From Chitinophagaceae bacterium (GTDB lineage: Bacteria; Bacteroidota; Bacteroidia; Chitinophagales; Chitinophagaceae): DNA of 64,000 nucleotides. The position numbers were made by a program, and so were the translations under genes. Positions 8,597 through 17,852 of this stretch are shown one piece after another. Below the pieces are notes generated by a model that had not been told where the DNA came from, searched no databases, and worked only from the letters and a program-made list of their open reading frames with translations. The stretch lies in NCBI GenBank assembly GCA_016710165.1, contig JADJLJ010000001.1:2108001-2172000 (forward strand), written 5' to 3'. The first letter of the stretch is position 1, and each line of letters starts with the position of its first letter.

Positions 8597-11500
8597 ATGT
8601 ACCGGAAGTTATTATTAGCTGCTGTTCTTGTTTTTTCCTGTATCACCCTCCGTGATATTGCTCCCCCGGACAGGTCATCTTTACCAACCCCAGCTTTTAA
8701 TTTTACAAAAGCAAATTATCCAGGTAAAACAACCGGCATCCCATTCTGGGAGACCGGTAAAAAAGATTCTGTTGTTGATACGGCTGCCTTAAAACAAGGC
8801 AACTGGTATGCAACTGTAATAAAAAATATTGAGGCCAGTGAATACGAAATAAAGAGAGATGATAAGACAGGGCTGTATTGCGGACCTAACCGTCAACAAC
8901 AATTACGGGCATTCTTTAATTACAATAGTTTTACCCTGCAACCCCGGAGTGAAGAAAAAGGCTGGACATTAAGAATGCAGCTTACCGGTATTTATGCAAA
9001 CAAAAAACTTATTGCCTGTCCGGGTGAAAATGATCTGCCGGTAATAGGTTCCAACAAAATCATTTTCAACAATGATGATTTTTCAACCGAATATATCAAC
9101 AGCAAAGAAGGAATTCGCCAGAACTTTATAATACAGAAAGATCCTGGCTGTCCGGCAGGCAGGCCTCAAACCTTAAACATCAAACTTCAAACAGACAAAG
9201 GCTGGTATATTAATAAAGTGCACGATAAGGAACTGCATTTTGCCAAAGCAAAAGGCGATCAACTCTCCAAAAAAATCACTTATAATAGTTTAAAAGTTTG
9301 GGATGCCAATAATAAAGAGCTGGCTGCAAGGTTTTTGGTAAATAAAAAACATGCGGGTTTTGACATTGAAGTGAATACAAGCAATGCTGTTTACCCCATT
9401 ACCATTGATCCGCTAAGCACAACACCAAACAGCATCTTGGATGACTGCGACCAGGCCAATGCCAATTTCGGGATCAGTGTCGCCTCTGCCGGGGATGTGA
9501 ATGGAGATGGATATAGTGATGTTATAATCGGTGCTTATAGTTTTGACGATGGCTTTACAGATGAGGGAAAGGCCTTTGTTTATCATGGATCTGCAACTGG
9601 TTTATCTGCCACACCCAACAGCACCCCTGATGATGCAGATCAGGCCGGAGCAAACTTTGGGTATTGCGTTGCTTCTGCCGGAGATGTAAATGGGGATGGG
9701 TACAGTGATATTATAATTGGAGCTTTCAGTTTTGATGAAGGCTTTACAGATGAAGGAAAGGCCTTTGTGTATCATGGATCTGCAGCTGGTTTATCTGCCA
9801 CACCCAACAGCACCCCCGATGATGCTGACCAGGCATTTGCCCAGGTTGGCATCAGTGTGGCTTCCGCAGGAGATGTAAATGGGGACGGATTTAGTGATGT
9901 AATGATCGGGGCCCGTTTGTATGACGACGGCTTTTCGGATGAAGGAAAGGTATTTGTTTATCATGGCTCCGCAACTGGATTATCTGCCACACCCAACAGC
10001 ACCCCTGATGATGCAGACCAGTTAAATGCCTATTTTGGATTTAGCATAGCCTCTGCCGGGGATATAAACGGCGATGGGTATAGTGATGTGATCATTGGTG
10101 CTTACAGTTTTGATGACGGCTTTACAGATGAAGGAAAGGCATTTGTTTATCATGGCTCTGCTGCAGGATTATCTGCTACACCCAACAGCACACCTGATGA
10201 TGCTGACCAGGTATTTGCCTATTTTGGATTTAGCGTCGCCTCTGCCGGGGATGTAAATGCTGATGGATACAGCGATGTAATTATTGGGGCTTATCAATAT
10301 AACGATGGTGCAAATACTGATGAAGGCCGGGCTTTTGTTTATCATGGCTCTGCTGCAGGATTATCTGCCTCGCCTAACAATACTCCTGATGATGCTGACC
10401 AGTCAGGTGCCAATTTTGGGGTAAGTGTTGCCTGCGCAGGAGATGTAAATGGTGATGGATACAGCGATGTGATCATTGGTGCATGGACTTACGACGATTC
10501 CGGCAACAATGATGAAGGGCGTGCTTTTGTTTATTTTGGTTCGGCAACCGGTTTGTCTGCCACACCCAACAGCACCCCTGATGATGCCAACCAGGCATTT
10601 GCCCAGTTTGGGATCAGTGTTGCCTCAGCAGGAGATGTAAATGGTGATGGATACAGCGATGTGATCATTGGAGCAAATGGATATAATGATGGTGCTAATG
10701 CAGATGAGGGTTGGGCTTTTGTCTATCATGGTTCAGCTGCGGGCATAAATACCACACACACAGCTATTGTTGAAAGCAACCAAGCAAGCGCCCAGATGGG
10801 TTATTCAGTAGCTAGCGCCGGCGATGTAAACGGCGATGGGTACAGCGATGTGATTGTTGGTGCTTATTTATACGACAATGGACAAACAGATGAAGGTACT
10901 GCCTTTGTGTACTATGGTTCGTCAACGGGTATTAATACTATGGCTGTTGATACGCTAGAAAGCAATCAAGCAAATGCATTAATGGGTAGGTCTGTAGCCA
11001 GTACCGGTGATGTAAATGGAGATGGATACGGCGATGTGATTATTGGGGTGTATAGTTTTGATAATGGGCAGATAGACGAAGGTGCCGCCTTTTTATACCA
11101 TGGTTCGCCAACGGGTATTAATACTACGGCTGCCGATACGCTAGAAAGCAATCAAGCAAATGCATTTATGGGAGTTTCAGTAGCTTCTGCCGGTGATGTA
11201 AATGGCGATGGGTACAGCGATGTGATTGTGGGGGCTCTTTTTTATGACAATGGTCAGTCAGATGAAGGCGCCGCCTTTTTATACCATGGTTCGCTAACGG
11301 GTATTAATACTATGGCTGCCGATACGCTAGAAAGCAATCAAGCAAATGGATTTATGGGAGTTTCAGTAGCTTCTGCCGGGGATGTTAATGGCGATGGGTA
11401 CAGCGATGTAATTGTGGGGGCTTCTTATTACGACAATCTTGAGATAGACGAAGGCGTCTGCTTTGTGTACCATGGTTCGTCAACAGGTATTAATACTACA

Positions 11501-12997
11501 TCTGCCGCTATGGTTCAAAGTAATCAGACGTTTGCCTATATGGGAGTTTCAGTGGCTTCTGCCGGGGATGTTAATGGTGATGGGTACAGCGATGTAATTG
11601 TGGGGGCTTCTTATTACGACAATCTTGAGATAGACGAAGGCGTCTGCTTTGTGTACCATGGTTCGTCAACGGGTATTAATATCACGGCTGCCGATACAAT
11701 AGAGAGCAACTTAGCAAATGCATATATGGGCATTTCTGTCGCCAGTGCAGGCGATGTAAATGGGGATGGGTATAGTGATGTGATTGTGGGGGCATTTTTA
11801 TATTATAATGGGCAAGCTGCCGAAGGCGCAGCCTTTTTCTACCATGGCTCGCCAACGGGTATTAATACCACGCCTGCTGCTATCGTAGAAAGCAACTTGG
11901 CATTTGCACGTATGGGTATTTCCGTAGCCGGTGCAGGTGATATAAATGGCGATGGGTACAGCGATGTGATTGTTGGGGCTTATTCATACGCCAATGGACA
12001 AACCGATGAAGGCGCTGCTTTTGTTTATCATGGAAACAACCCGGGTACCAATAAACGCAATAACCTTCGCCTGTACAACCAGGACCTGGTAACTCCCATC
12101 CAGCAATTGAATATTACCGAGCCCAATTTATTTGGTGCCGGCTTTTTTTCAAAATCACCCTTAGGCAGGGTAAAGGGCAAACTGGTTTGGGAAGTAAAAG
12201 CACAGGGAGTTGCATTCAGTGGAAACCCCATTACCAACAGCACGGCTTACCTGGATAAGCAGACTTCGTTTACCGATTTGGGCACTGCCGGCACAGAATT
12301 AAAAAGCCAGGTACAAAAAGTTGGAAGTAAAGCGAATAAAATAAGAACCCGGGTTGAATACGACAAGGTAACCGCCATAACCGGGCAGGTATATGGTCCC
12401 TGGCGCTATCCGCCCGGTTATACCCAGGGTGCTTATGGTATGAATTCCGTACCACTGCCGGTAAAATTAAATGGGTTTTCTGCGGCATTGATCGAAGGAA
12501 AAGTAAAACTGCACTGGTCAACAGCTGATGATGAAAACGTGAGGACTTACCAGGTTGAACGAAGTGCTGATAATATGAATTTTACATCGACCGGAACTGT
12601 TTCTTCGCTTCATCAAAATAATAAAACCTATACTTTCACCGATAACCATCCGCTTAAAGGCAGGTCATGGTACCGCCTGCGTGTGATGGATGAATACAAC
12701 CGTATTGGTTTTTCAAATACTGCTTTAGTTAAAAATACAAAGGATGCCGTTCTTGTTTATCCAACCATCATCGGCAGGGGCGAAACAGTAAACCTGTTGT
12801 TCAATAACAATATTTCAGGAAACGTGGAATTGTTGCTGGTTAACGGCAACGGGGCTTTGGTTTTCAGAAAAACGATCAACGCTTCGGGCAGTAATAATTA
12901 TCCGGTAACATTGTCTTCATTGCCACCGGGTGTTTATGTTCTGTCGGTAATTCATAAAGGGGTAAAGGTAATTACACAAAAGATCATTGTACGGTAA
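8597..12997 (+). CDS. Large secreted FG-GAP repeat protein with T9SS sorting domain
   Basis: 1466 residues. An N-terminal hydrophobic segment (residues 1-20) precedes a ~250-residue beta-rich region ending in YPITIDPLS. Then come 14 FG-GAP (integrin alpha-type) repeats of about 62-67 residues, each with a Ca2+-binding loop of the form DVNGDGYSD; repeat 5 has DVNADGYSD and repeat 9 DVNGDGYGD. Repeats 1-7 share the linker GLSATPNSTPDDADQ, repeats 8-14 share GINTTAADTLESNQ, so two sub-families expanded separately. The region after ~1290 holds an Ig/Fn3-like domain, and the last ~80 residues are a type IX secretion C-terminal domain (GNVELLLVNGNG, LPPGVYVLSV, KIIVR). FG-GAP arrays form beta-propellers; adhesion or surface display is inference. 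Confidence 0.9.
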   Translation: MYRKLLLAAVLVFSCITLRDIAPPDRSSLPTPAFNFTKANYPGKTTGIPFWETGKKDSVVDTAALKQGNWYATVIKNIEASEYEIKRDDKTGLYCGPNRQQQLRAFFNYNSFTLQPRSEEKGWTLRMQLTGIYANKKLIACPGENDLPVIGSNKIIFNNDDFSTEYINSKEGIRQNFIIQKDPGCPAGRPQTLNIKLQTDKGWYINKVHDKELHFAKAKGDQLSKKITYNSLKVWDANNKELAARFLVNKKHAGFDIEVNTSNAVYPITIDPLSTTPNSILDDCDQANANFGISVASAGDVNGDGYSDVIIGAYSFDDGFTDEGKAFVYHGSATGLSATPNSTPDDADQAGANFGYCVASAGDVNGDGYSDIIIGAFSFDEGFTDEGKAFVYHGSAAGLSATPNSTPDDADQAFAQVGISVASAGDVNGDGFSDVMIGARLYDDGFSDEGKVFVYHGSATGLSATPNSTPDDADQLNAYFGFSIASAGDINGDGYSDVIIGAYSFDDGFTDEGKAFVYHGSAAGLSATPNSTPDDADQVFAYFGFSVASAGDVNADGYSDVIIGAYQYNDGANTDEGRAFVYHGSAAGLSASPNNTPDDADQSGANFGVSVACAGDVNGDGYSDVIIGAWTYDDSGNNDEGRAFVYFGSATGLSATPNSTPDDANQAFAQFGISVASAGDVNGDGYSDVIIGANGYNDGANADEGWAFVYHGSAAGINTTHTAIVESNQASAQMGYSVASAGDVNGDGYSDVIVGAYLYDNGQTDEGTAFVYYGSSTGINTMAVDTLESNQANALMGRSVASTGDVNGDGYGDVIIGVYSFDNGQIDEGAAFLYHGSPTGINTTAADTLESNQANAFMGVSVASAGDVNGDGYSDVIVGALFYDNGQSDEGAAFLYHGSLTGINTMAADTLESNQANGFMGVSVASAGDVNGDGYSDVIVGASYYDNLEIDEGVCFVYHGSSTGINTTSAAMVQSNQTFAYMGVSVASAGDVNGDGYSDVIVGASYYDNLEIDEGVCFVYHGSSTGINITAADTIESNLANAYMGISVASAGDVNGDGYSDVIVGAFLYYNGQAAEGAAFFYHGSPTGINTTPAAIVESNLAFARMGISVAGAGDINGDGYSDVIVGAYSYANGQTDEGAAFVYHGNNPGTNKRNNLRLYNQDLVTPIQQLNITEPNLFGAGFFSKSPLGRVKGKLVWEVKAQGVAFSGNPITNSTAYLDKQTSFTDLGTAGTELKSQVQKVGSKANKIRTRVEYDKVTAITGQVYGPWRYPPGYTQGAYGMNSVPLPVKLNGFSAALIEGKVKLHWSTADDENVRTYQVERSADNMNFTSTGTVSSLHQNNKTYTFTDNHPLKGRSWYRLRVMDEYNRIGFSNTALVKNTKDAVLVYPTIIGRGETVNLLFNNNISGNVELLLVNGNGALVFRKTINASGSNNYPVTLSSLPPGVYVLSVIHKGVKVITQKIIVR
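11356..11681 (+). repeat. Near-identical 140-bp direct repeat inside the FG-GAP array
   Basis: Positions 11356-11495 and 11542-11681 are direct copies offset by 186 bp (62 codons), with only three mismatches seen by eye. They encode FG-GAP repeats 11 and 12, identical at protein level over this stretch. This marks a recent in-frame duplication. Confidence 0.85.
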
Positions 12998-12999
12998 GA

Positions 13000-13758
13000 T
13001 CAGGAAGGATTTTTTTTATACATGCTATTAAGGTTGCTGTATTTCAAAAAAGTATACCAGGCCGTTGTCCTCGCAATGATGAACCCTTCTTTCCCGTCTA
13101 AAAAACCCAGCCGGAAAATATAATGCTGCAAAAAAGCAAAGACAGGAGAAAAGTACTGTTTGAAGAAATTAGGTTTCTTCCCCGATTCAAAATATTTCTT
13201 TGCATTCATTTGGGCATAGCCGGCCATTTTATCGGTATACTCCTGCCGGTTCTGTGCCGTATAATGCAGGATATTGCCGTTAAGCCGGCTTATTGTAACG
13301 CCGGCCGGAAAAATAAGATTCTCATGTACGGCCACGTCGTTCCACTTTACCTGTTTACGGTTGAACAGGCGGATATGGCTGTCGAAACCCCACTCGCCAT
13401 ACCGTATCCATTTACCGCAAAAGAAATTTTTAAAGCGTATGTTGAATACCTCCTTTTCATCGGCCAGGGACAGTTGCTGAAGCGACCGTTTCAGTTCTGC
13501 ATCGATGGCTTCATCGGCATCCAGGCTCAGTATCCAGTCGTACTTTGCTGCAACTATGCCTTTGTTCTTATTAATGCCGTAACCACCCCAATCGGTTTCA
13601 ATAATGTTGGCACTAAATTGCCTGCAAATTTTCACAGTTTCATCGGTGCTGCCGCTGTCAACGATCACCATGTCATTGAACTCCGGCTGCAGGCTTTGCA
13701 GGGTATTGGCAATTACATGGGCCTCATTTTTAGTGATGATGACAACCGAAATGTTCAT
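13000..13758 (-). CDS. Family 2 glycosyltransferase (lipopolysaccharide core type, WaaE/KdtX-like)
   Basis: 252 residues from the ATG at 13758 (MNISVVIITKNE). GT-A fold signatures are clear: VVIITKNEA, MVIVDSGSTDET and the metal-binding SLDADEAID. The short length and the C-terminal WYTFLKY / FLDGKEGF segment match the WaaE/KdtX-like group, which adds a sugar to the inner core of lipopolysaccharide at the cytoplasmic face. The acceptor is inferred, not seen. The gene converges with the FG-GAP gene with a 2-bp gap. Confidence 0.88.
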   Translation of the reverse strand: MNISVVIITKNEAHVIANTLQSLQPEFNDMVIVDSGSTDETVKICRQFSANIIETDWGGYGINKNKGIVAAKYDWILSLDADEAIDAELKRSLQQLSLADEKEVFNIRFKNFFCGKWIRYGEWGFDSHIRLFNRKQVKWNDVAVHENLIFPAGVTISRLNGNILHYTAQNRQEYTDKMAGYAQMNAKKYFESGKKPNFFKQYFSPVFAFLQHYIFRLGFLDGKEGFIIARTTAWYTFLKYSNLNSMYKKNPS

Positions 13759-13861
13759 GCTGCAAAGAAACAATAAAAAACAGGATAAGGAGTTCAGGAC
13801 CCATTCCGGGTAAAAAACTAATTAATTTGGAATTTGGGTGCAGAAAAATGAAATTTGTTCA

Positions 13862-14752
13862 ATGTGGAAACAACAGCTTGATGAAATTAAAAAAGGCAAC
13901 AGCAAAACACTTGCCCGCTGCATTTCGCTGGTTGAAAACGAGGCCAATGGTAACGACGAACTGTTGCAGCAACTGCCCCCGTCTGATACACCCGTTATCG
14001 GCATAACAGGTCCGCCGGGTGCCGGAAAAAGCACACTGGTTGATGCCCTTATCGGCACACTTATCGCCAAAGGAAAATCCGTTGCAGTACTTTGTGTAGA
14101 TCCATCTTCTCCCTTCAACCTGGGCGCCCTGCTGGGCGACCGCATCCGTATGAGCGACTGGTACGACAATCCAAACGTGTTTATCCGTTCCCTGGCCACA
14201 AGGGGTTCGTTGGGCGGGCTGCATCCCAAGATCATTGAGATAAGCGACCTGCTGAAAGCAGCGCCCTTTGATTACATCATCATTGAAACGGTTGGTGTCG
14301 GGCAAAGCGAAGTGGAAATTGCCGGGCTTGCAGATGCTACCGTGGTGGTGGTGGTTCCCGAAGCCGGGGATGAGGTACAGACCATGAAAGCCGGGCTGAT
14401 GGAAATTGCTGATATTTTCGTTGTAAACAAATCCGATCGTCCGGATGCCGACCTTTTTGTAAGGAATTTACGGTTAATGCTTGCTCCTGCATTTCACAAT
14501 CATGCCGACCCGGTTCCGGTGATCAAGACTATTGCTTCACAAAAAAAGGGGGTGGAGGAACTGGCCGACAGGATCAACGAGGTCATTTTGCACAAAAAGG
14601 ACAATGAAAAAAAATACTGGCTGCTGGCGGAAAAAGCCTGTTACCTCATACAACAAAAACGGATGAGCGACATTGATAAAAAGATGTTGAAGGAAAAAAT
14701 AAAGAATGCGGGCAGTGCATTCAATCTATACCGGTTCATCCGGGATTATTAA
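13862..14752 (+). CDS. meaB: MeaB/ArgK-type GTPase (methylmalonyl-CoA mutase chaperone)
   Basis: 296 residues from the ATG at 13862; an alternative GTG at 13838 would add 8 residues. The G-protein motifs are GPPGAGKST (Walker A), ETVGVGQSE (switch/G3) and NKSD (G4), with the family segment VDPSSPFNLGALLGDRIRM. MeaB protects and reloads adenosylcobalamin-dependent methylmalonyl-CoA mutase. No mutase genes are in the window, so its partner must lie elsewhere. The 3' end overlaps the next, convergent gene by 4 bp. Confidence 0.93.
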   Translation: MWKQQLDEIKKGNSKTLARCISLVENEANGNDELLQQLPPSDTPVIGITGPPGAGKSTLVDALIGTLIAKGKSVAVLCVDPSSPFNLGALLGDRIRMSDWYDNPNVFIRSLATRGSLGGLHPKIIEISDLLKAAPFDYIIIETVGVGQSEVEIAGLADATVVVVVPEAGDEVQTMKAGLMEIADIFVVNKSDRPDADLFVRNLRLMLAPAFHNHADPVPVIKTIASQKKGVEELADRINEVILHKKDNEKKYWLLAEKACYLIQQKRMSDIDKKMLKEKIKNAGSAFNLYRFIRDY

Positions 14753-14994
14753 GTGACCGGATCGCCCTCCTGCTCTTCCAGTTTCTTATTGGTCTTCCAC
14801 CAGCGGTACCCGATGAATCCCACGATCGCAAAGGGCATCATCATTAAATAAAGTATGGCCGAATTCATGCCCTGGGCGGGCTTTTCACCAAGTTGCAAAG
14901 ATGTTTTTGTACAAACCGAGCACTGGGCATCGGCGGTTGACGCCAGCAGGACAGCTGATATAAGCAATAGTAATATGAATGAAAATCTCCGCAT
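14749..14994 (-). CDS. Small membrane protein with exported CxxC motif
   Basis: 81 residues. A signal peptide or first membrane helix (residues 4-23, ending TADAQ) is followed by CSVCTKTSLQLGEK, then a second hydrophobic helix (residues ~42-65) and a charged tail ending KLEEQEGDPVT. The Cys-x-x-Cys pair would face the periplasm. Small proteins of this build recur in Bacteroidota, but I do not recognise a function; a heme, copper or thiol role is only a guess. It ends 4 bp inside meaB and has an exact TACCTTTG element 8 nt upstream of its start. Confidence 0.75.
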   Translation of the reverse strand: MRRFSFILLLLISAVLLASTADAQCSVCTKTSLQLGEKPAQGMNSAILYLMMMPFAIVGFIGYRWWKTNKKLEEQEGDPVT

Positions 14995-15002
14995 TCGCCC
15001 TG

Positions 15003-15010
15003 CAAAGGTA
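15003..15010 (-). promoter_or_regulatory. -7 promoter element TACCTTTG of the small CxxC protein gene
   Basis: Exact TAnnTTTG on the minus strand with 8 nt between it and the ATG at 14994, so the transcript would start only a few nucleotides before the start codon. Confidence 0.55.
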
Positions 15011-15114
15011 AGGCGGCGGAAGCTATCCGGGCACTATGTTTAACAGAAAATAAATAACAATTTTGTCTGCCGCAACCAAAGATGATTTTAATTTGCATTA
15101 AATAAAACCAGGCT

Positions 15115-15837
15115 ATGCTGAAAAAAAATTTATCGCTCTTTTTTTTGATATTTACCGTTTCCGCCCTGTTCGCCCAACCCTATAATGCAAAGAGTTTTTA
15201 TAAGGCCGGTATAGATTATAAAAACAAGAATATGTTCCTGGAAGCGATGGGGGCTTTCAAAAAGGCATTTTCAATGGATAAGAAATTTGATTCCGCCTAC
15301 CTGGAAATGGGGCTTTTGTATTCAAAAACATCCCGGCCCGACAGTGCGGTCTGGTATTATAACAAAACGATCTCCATCAACCCGGCCATGGCATCGGCGC
15401 ATATAGCCCTGGGGAATTTTTACCGGGATGCAAGGCCCAATTACGACTCGGCCTTGATCTGCTATTTTAATGCCCTTAAGACAGACAGCCTGAATAAAGT
15501 GACCTATTACAGCATTGCCTGGTGCTATAACGCCAAAGGAGAATATGAAAAAGCCATCCCCCCTGCCATAAAATCGCTGGAAATAGACAATGAGTACAAA
15601 CCCGGTTACAGCGAACTGGGGCATGCCTACCGCAGAACAGGTAAGTTTGCCGAAGCCATTGAGCAGTTCAAAAAGAATCTTTCGGTTTCGGTAGTTGACC
15701 TTGCCTTACTCTATTCCGGCTATTGCTATGCAGAATTAAAGGATAAGGAAGGCGCCCTGCGGCAATACGAAGCGCTTTTAAAAGTAAATGAAAAAATGGC
15801 TGCTGCGCTGAAGAAAAGAATTGACAGCATGCAGTAA
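15115..15837 (+). CDS. Exported TPR-repeat protein
   Basis: 240 residues with a signal peptide (1-21, ...ALFAQ). At least five TPR units follow, for example AMGAFKKAFSMDKKFDSAYLEMG, SAVWYYNKTISINP and EAIEQFKKNLSV. TPR arrays bind partner proteins; there is no catalytic domain. The next gene encodes a longer TPR protein of the same design 86 bp downstream, so the two probably arose by duplication. Function unknown. Confidence 0.8.
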   Translation: MLKKNLSLFFLIFTVSALFAQPYNAKSFYKAGIDYKNKNMFLEAMGAFKKAFSMDKKFDSAYLEMGLLYSKTSRPDSAVWYYNKTISINPAMASAHIALGNFYRDARPNYDSALICYFNALKTDSLNKVTYYSIAWCYNAKGEYEKAIPPAIKSLEIDNEYKPGYSELGHAYRRTGKFAEAIEQFKKNLSVSVVDLALLYSGYCYAELKDKEGALRQYEALLKVNEKMAAALKKRIDSMQ

Positions 15838-15923
15838 TAGGCCCATGGCCCGGTTCCCAAATACCCATTGGCACGTATTGCATAATATGCCAGAGCGCTG
15901 TACTTTGTGAGAAACTTCATACC

Positions 15924-17060
15924 ATGTTCAAACGCATACTATCCGTTTCCATTAGCCTGCTGATACTGAATGCCGGTTTTGCCCAAACAGGAAAAACGGC
16001 CAGCCAATATTACGATGAAGGCATAAAATTCAAGGACCAGAAAAAATACACGGAAGCGGTCGGTTCTTTTAAAAAAGCGATCAGCCTGAAAACCGAATAC
16101 AAAGAGGCATTGTACTATGCCGGCTGGTGCAGCATTGAATTAAAGAATTACGACGAAGCCCTTACGTACCTGCAAAAGGCCAAAGCGCTCTGGCCCAACG
16201 AACCAAAAGTTTATTTAGAGATCGGCTATGCCCTGGAAAACCAGGGTAAAAAAGAAGAAGCAAAACAGAATTACACGAAATGCATCAGCCTGAAGCCTGA
16301 TTATGCCCTTGGCTACAAATACCTGGGTTATATTTATTATGATGAAGAGAACTATACTAAAGCGCTGGATAACCTGAAACTCTATATTTCCTATGAGCCC
16401 AACAGCACCAGCGACGAAGTGTATTACCGCAAGGGATATTGCGAAAATGAACTGGGCAAATATTCCGATGCCATCGCCTCTCTGAATAAGGCCAACGAGC
16501 TCTACCCCGATGATGCAAGCACCTACAATGAACTGGGTTATGCGTACCGCCAGCTGGAGAATGCAGACGATGCACTGAAGAATTATAAAAGGGCCATGGG
16601 GCTGAATTCCAAATCAGTGGCTGCCACGAATGGGGTTGCCGATGTATACCGTGACCTGAAGAATGATGCCACGGAAGCGCTCAGGTATTATTTAAAGACC
16701 CTTGAAATAGACCCGAAGAATAAAAAGGCAAATTACTGGACCGGCTGGTGCTACAATGACCAGGAGCGTTACAATGATGCCATTCCTTACCTTAAAAAAG
16801 CAATAGAGATCGATAACAAATATGTGAGTGCCATCACGGAACTTGGTTACAGCGATTACGCTTTACAGAACTATGATGATGCACTGATCCAGTTCAAGCG
16901 GTCCATCGCCCTTGAGAAAACGGAACTGAACCTGTATTATTCCGGCCTCTGCTATGTGGGCAAAAAACAAAAAAGCGAAGCCATGAAGTATTACGATGAA
17001 CTCACGAAAATGAAATCCGATTATGCAGGCAAACTGAAGAAGAAGATAGATGCCCTGTAA
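15924..17060 (+). CDS. Exported TPR-repeat protein, longer paralogue
   Basis: 378 residues, signal peptide to about residue 20 (...NAGFAQ), then about nine TPR units covering almost the whole mature chain (EAVGSFKKAISLK, EALTYLQKAKALWP, KALDNLKLYISYEP, DALKNYKRAMGLN and so on). It shares the SVAISLL-type leader, the unit pattern and the C-terminal KLKKKIDAL / ALKKRIDSM ending with its upstream neighbour. No enzymatic domain is present. It converges with the GT25 gene with a 2-bp gap. Confidence 0.8.
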   Translation: MFKRILSVSISLLILNAGFAQTGKTASQYYDEGIKFKDQKKYTEAVGSFKKAISLKTEYKEALYYAGWCSIELKNYDEALTYLQKAKALWPNEPKVYLEIGYALENQGKKEEAKQNYTKCISLKPDYALGYKYLGYIYYDEENYTKALDNLKLYISYEPNSTSDEVYYRKGYCENELGKYSDAIASLNKANELYPDDASTYNELGYAYRQLENADDALKNYKRAMGLNSKSVAATNGVADVYRDLKNDATEALRYYLKTLEIDPKNKKANYWTGWCYNDQERYNDAIPYLKKAIEIDNKYVSAITELGYSDYALQNYDDALIQFKRSIALEKTELNLYYSGLCYVGKKQKSEAMKYYDELTKMKSDYAGKLKKKIDAL

Positions 17061-17062
17061 GT

Positions 17063-17842
17063 TCAGACTGCCGGTTTAATTTCCGACCCGATGGCAGCAT
17101 TATGAAAGATCTCCTGGTCGAAGAATTTTGGTTCGGTTACAAACGCCTTCAGTTCTCCTTTCATGATCGTTGCACTTAACAGGTCATCTGCCCGGTAAAC
17201 CACGGGGGTTTGTGCAACCAATAATTTTTTTGCCGCCTGCAATGTGATCGCATACGCATGGGTACAATCATGAAAGCCCGCTTTTTTTAAATGTTTGCTC
17301 CAAGGCTTAGGCAACAGGTTGCTTACCATCTTAAAACTCCAATTCATCAGGCCCAGGGCGCTCAGTATTTTGTAAAAGAATTGTTTTGCTCTTAACCCGG
17401 CTGTTACGTGCTCGTGTTTCAGGTATCCGAGGTAAACCAGTTCCCAATCCGGCGGTAATTCCTGCAATGCTTCCGGCAAGTGGGCCATATTGTCTGCCAG
17501 GGGAAGAACATCATCTTCCAGTATGAGTATTCTTTGCCATTGCTGCTCCACCATGGTTGCATACAGGTTCCTGTGCGAAAGGGAACAGGCGACCTCTCCC
17601 AGGTTCAGTACTTTTCCCTGCCGTTGCAATTGCCGGGCCCTGGGTTCATCATAGGTGCCGTTTGTTTTAACCGTTTCCGGGTCCAGCTGCAGTTTATCGG
17701 CCCCCCAGAAAAATTCGAAGGAAAGGCCCTGGAGCTGTTGCTTTACTTTTTCATGCCTGTCTGTAAACCGGGGAACGGATACTACCAGTATCTTATCAAA
17801 ATACTGTTGCAAAGATCGTATGGCAGCTTGCGGGATCGGCAA
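17063..17842 (-). CDS. Family 25 glycosyltransferase (LPS biosynthesis)
   Basis: About 259 residues. The opening ILVVSVPRFTDRHEKVKQQL and the acidic motif RILILEDDVLP are GT25 signatures; GEVACSLSHRNLY is also typical. Enzymes of this family add galactose or other sugars to lipopolysaccharide outer structures. No ATG fits: the frame opens right after a TGA at 17849-17851, and the first usable start is a TTG at 17842, or a second TTG at 17812. Either the start codon is unusual or a base is missing near the 5' end. The GT4 gene ends 10 bp upstream on the same strand. Confidence 0.82.
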   Translation of the reverse strand: MPIPQAAIRSLQQYFDKILVVSVPRFTDRHEKVKQQLQGLSFEFFWGADKLQLDPETVKTNGTYDEPRARQLQRQGKVLNLGEVACSLSHRNLYATMVEQQWQRILILEDDVLPLADNMAHLPEALQELPPDWELVYLGYLKHEHVTAGLRAKQFFYKILSALGLMNWSFKMVSNLLPKPWSKHLKKAGFHDCTHAYAITLQAAKKLLVAQTPVVYRADDLLSATIMKGELKAFVTEPKFFDQEIFHNAAIGSEIKPAV

Positions 17843-17852
17843 GGGTGATCAT

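Noticed and set aside
9420..12030. Regular repeats that could be taken for a CRISPR array
   Set aside because: The repeats are coding FG-GAP units of 186-200 bp in one open frame; no short palindromic repeats with unique spacers.
15868..15883. Sigma-54-like sequence TTGGCACGTATTGCAT upstream of the second TPR gene
   Set aside because: The GG to GC spacing is 8 nt instead of the required 10, so it does not fit a -24/-12 promoter.
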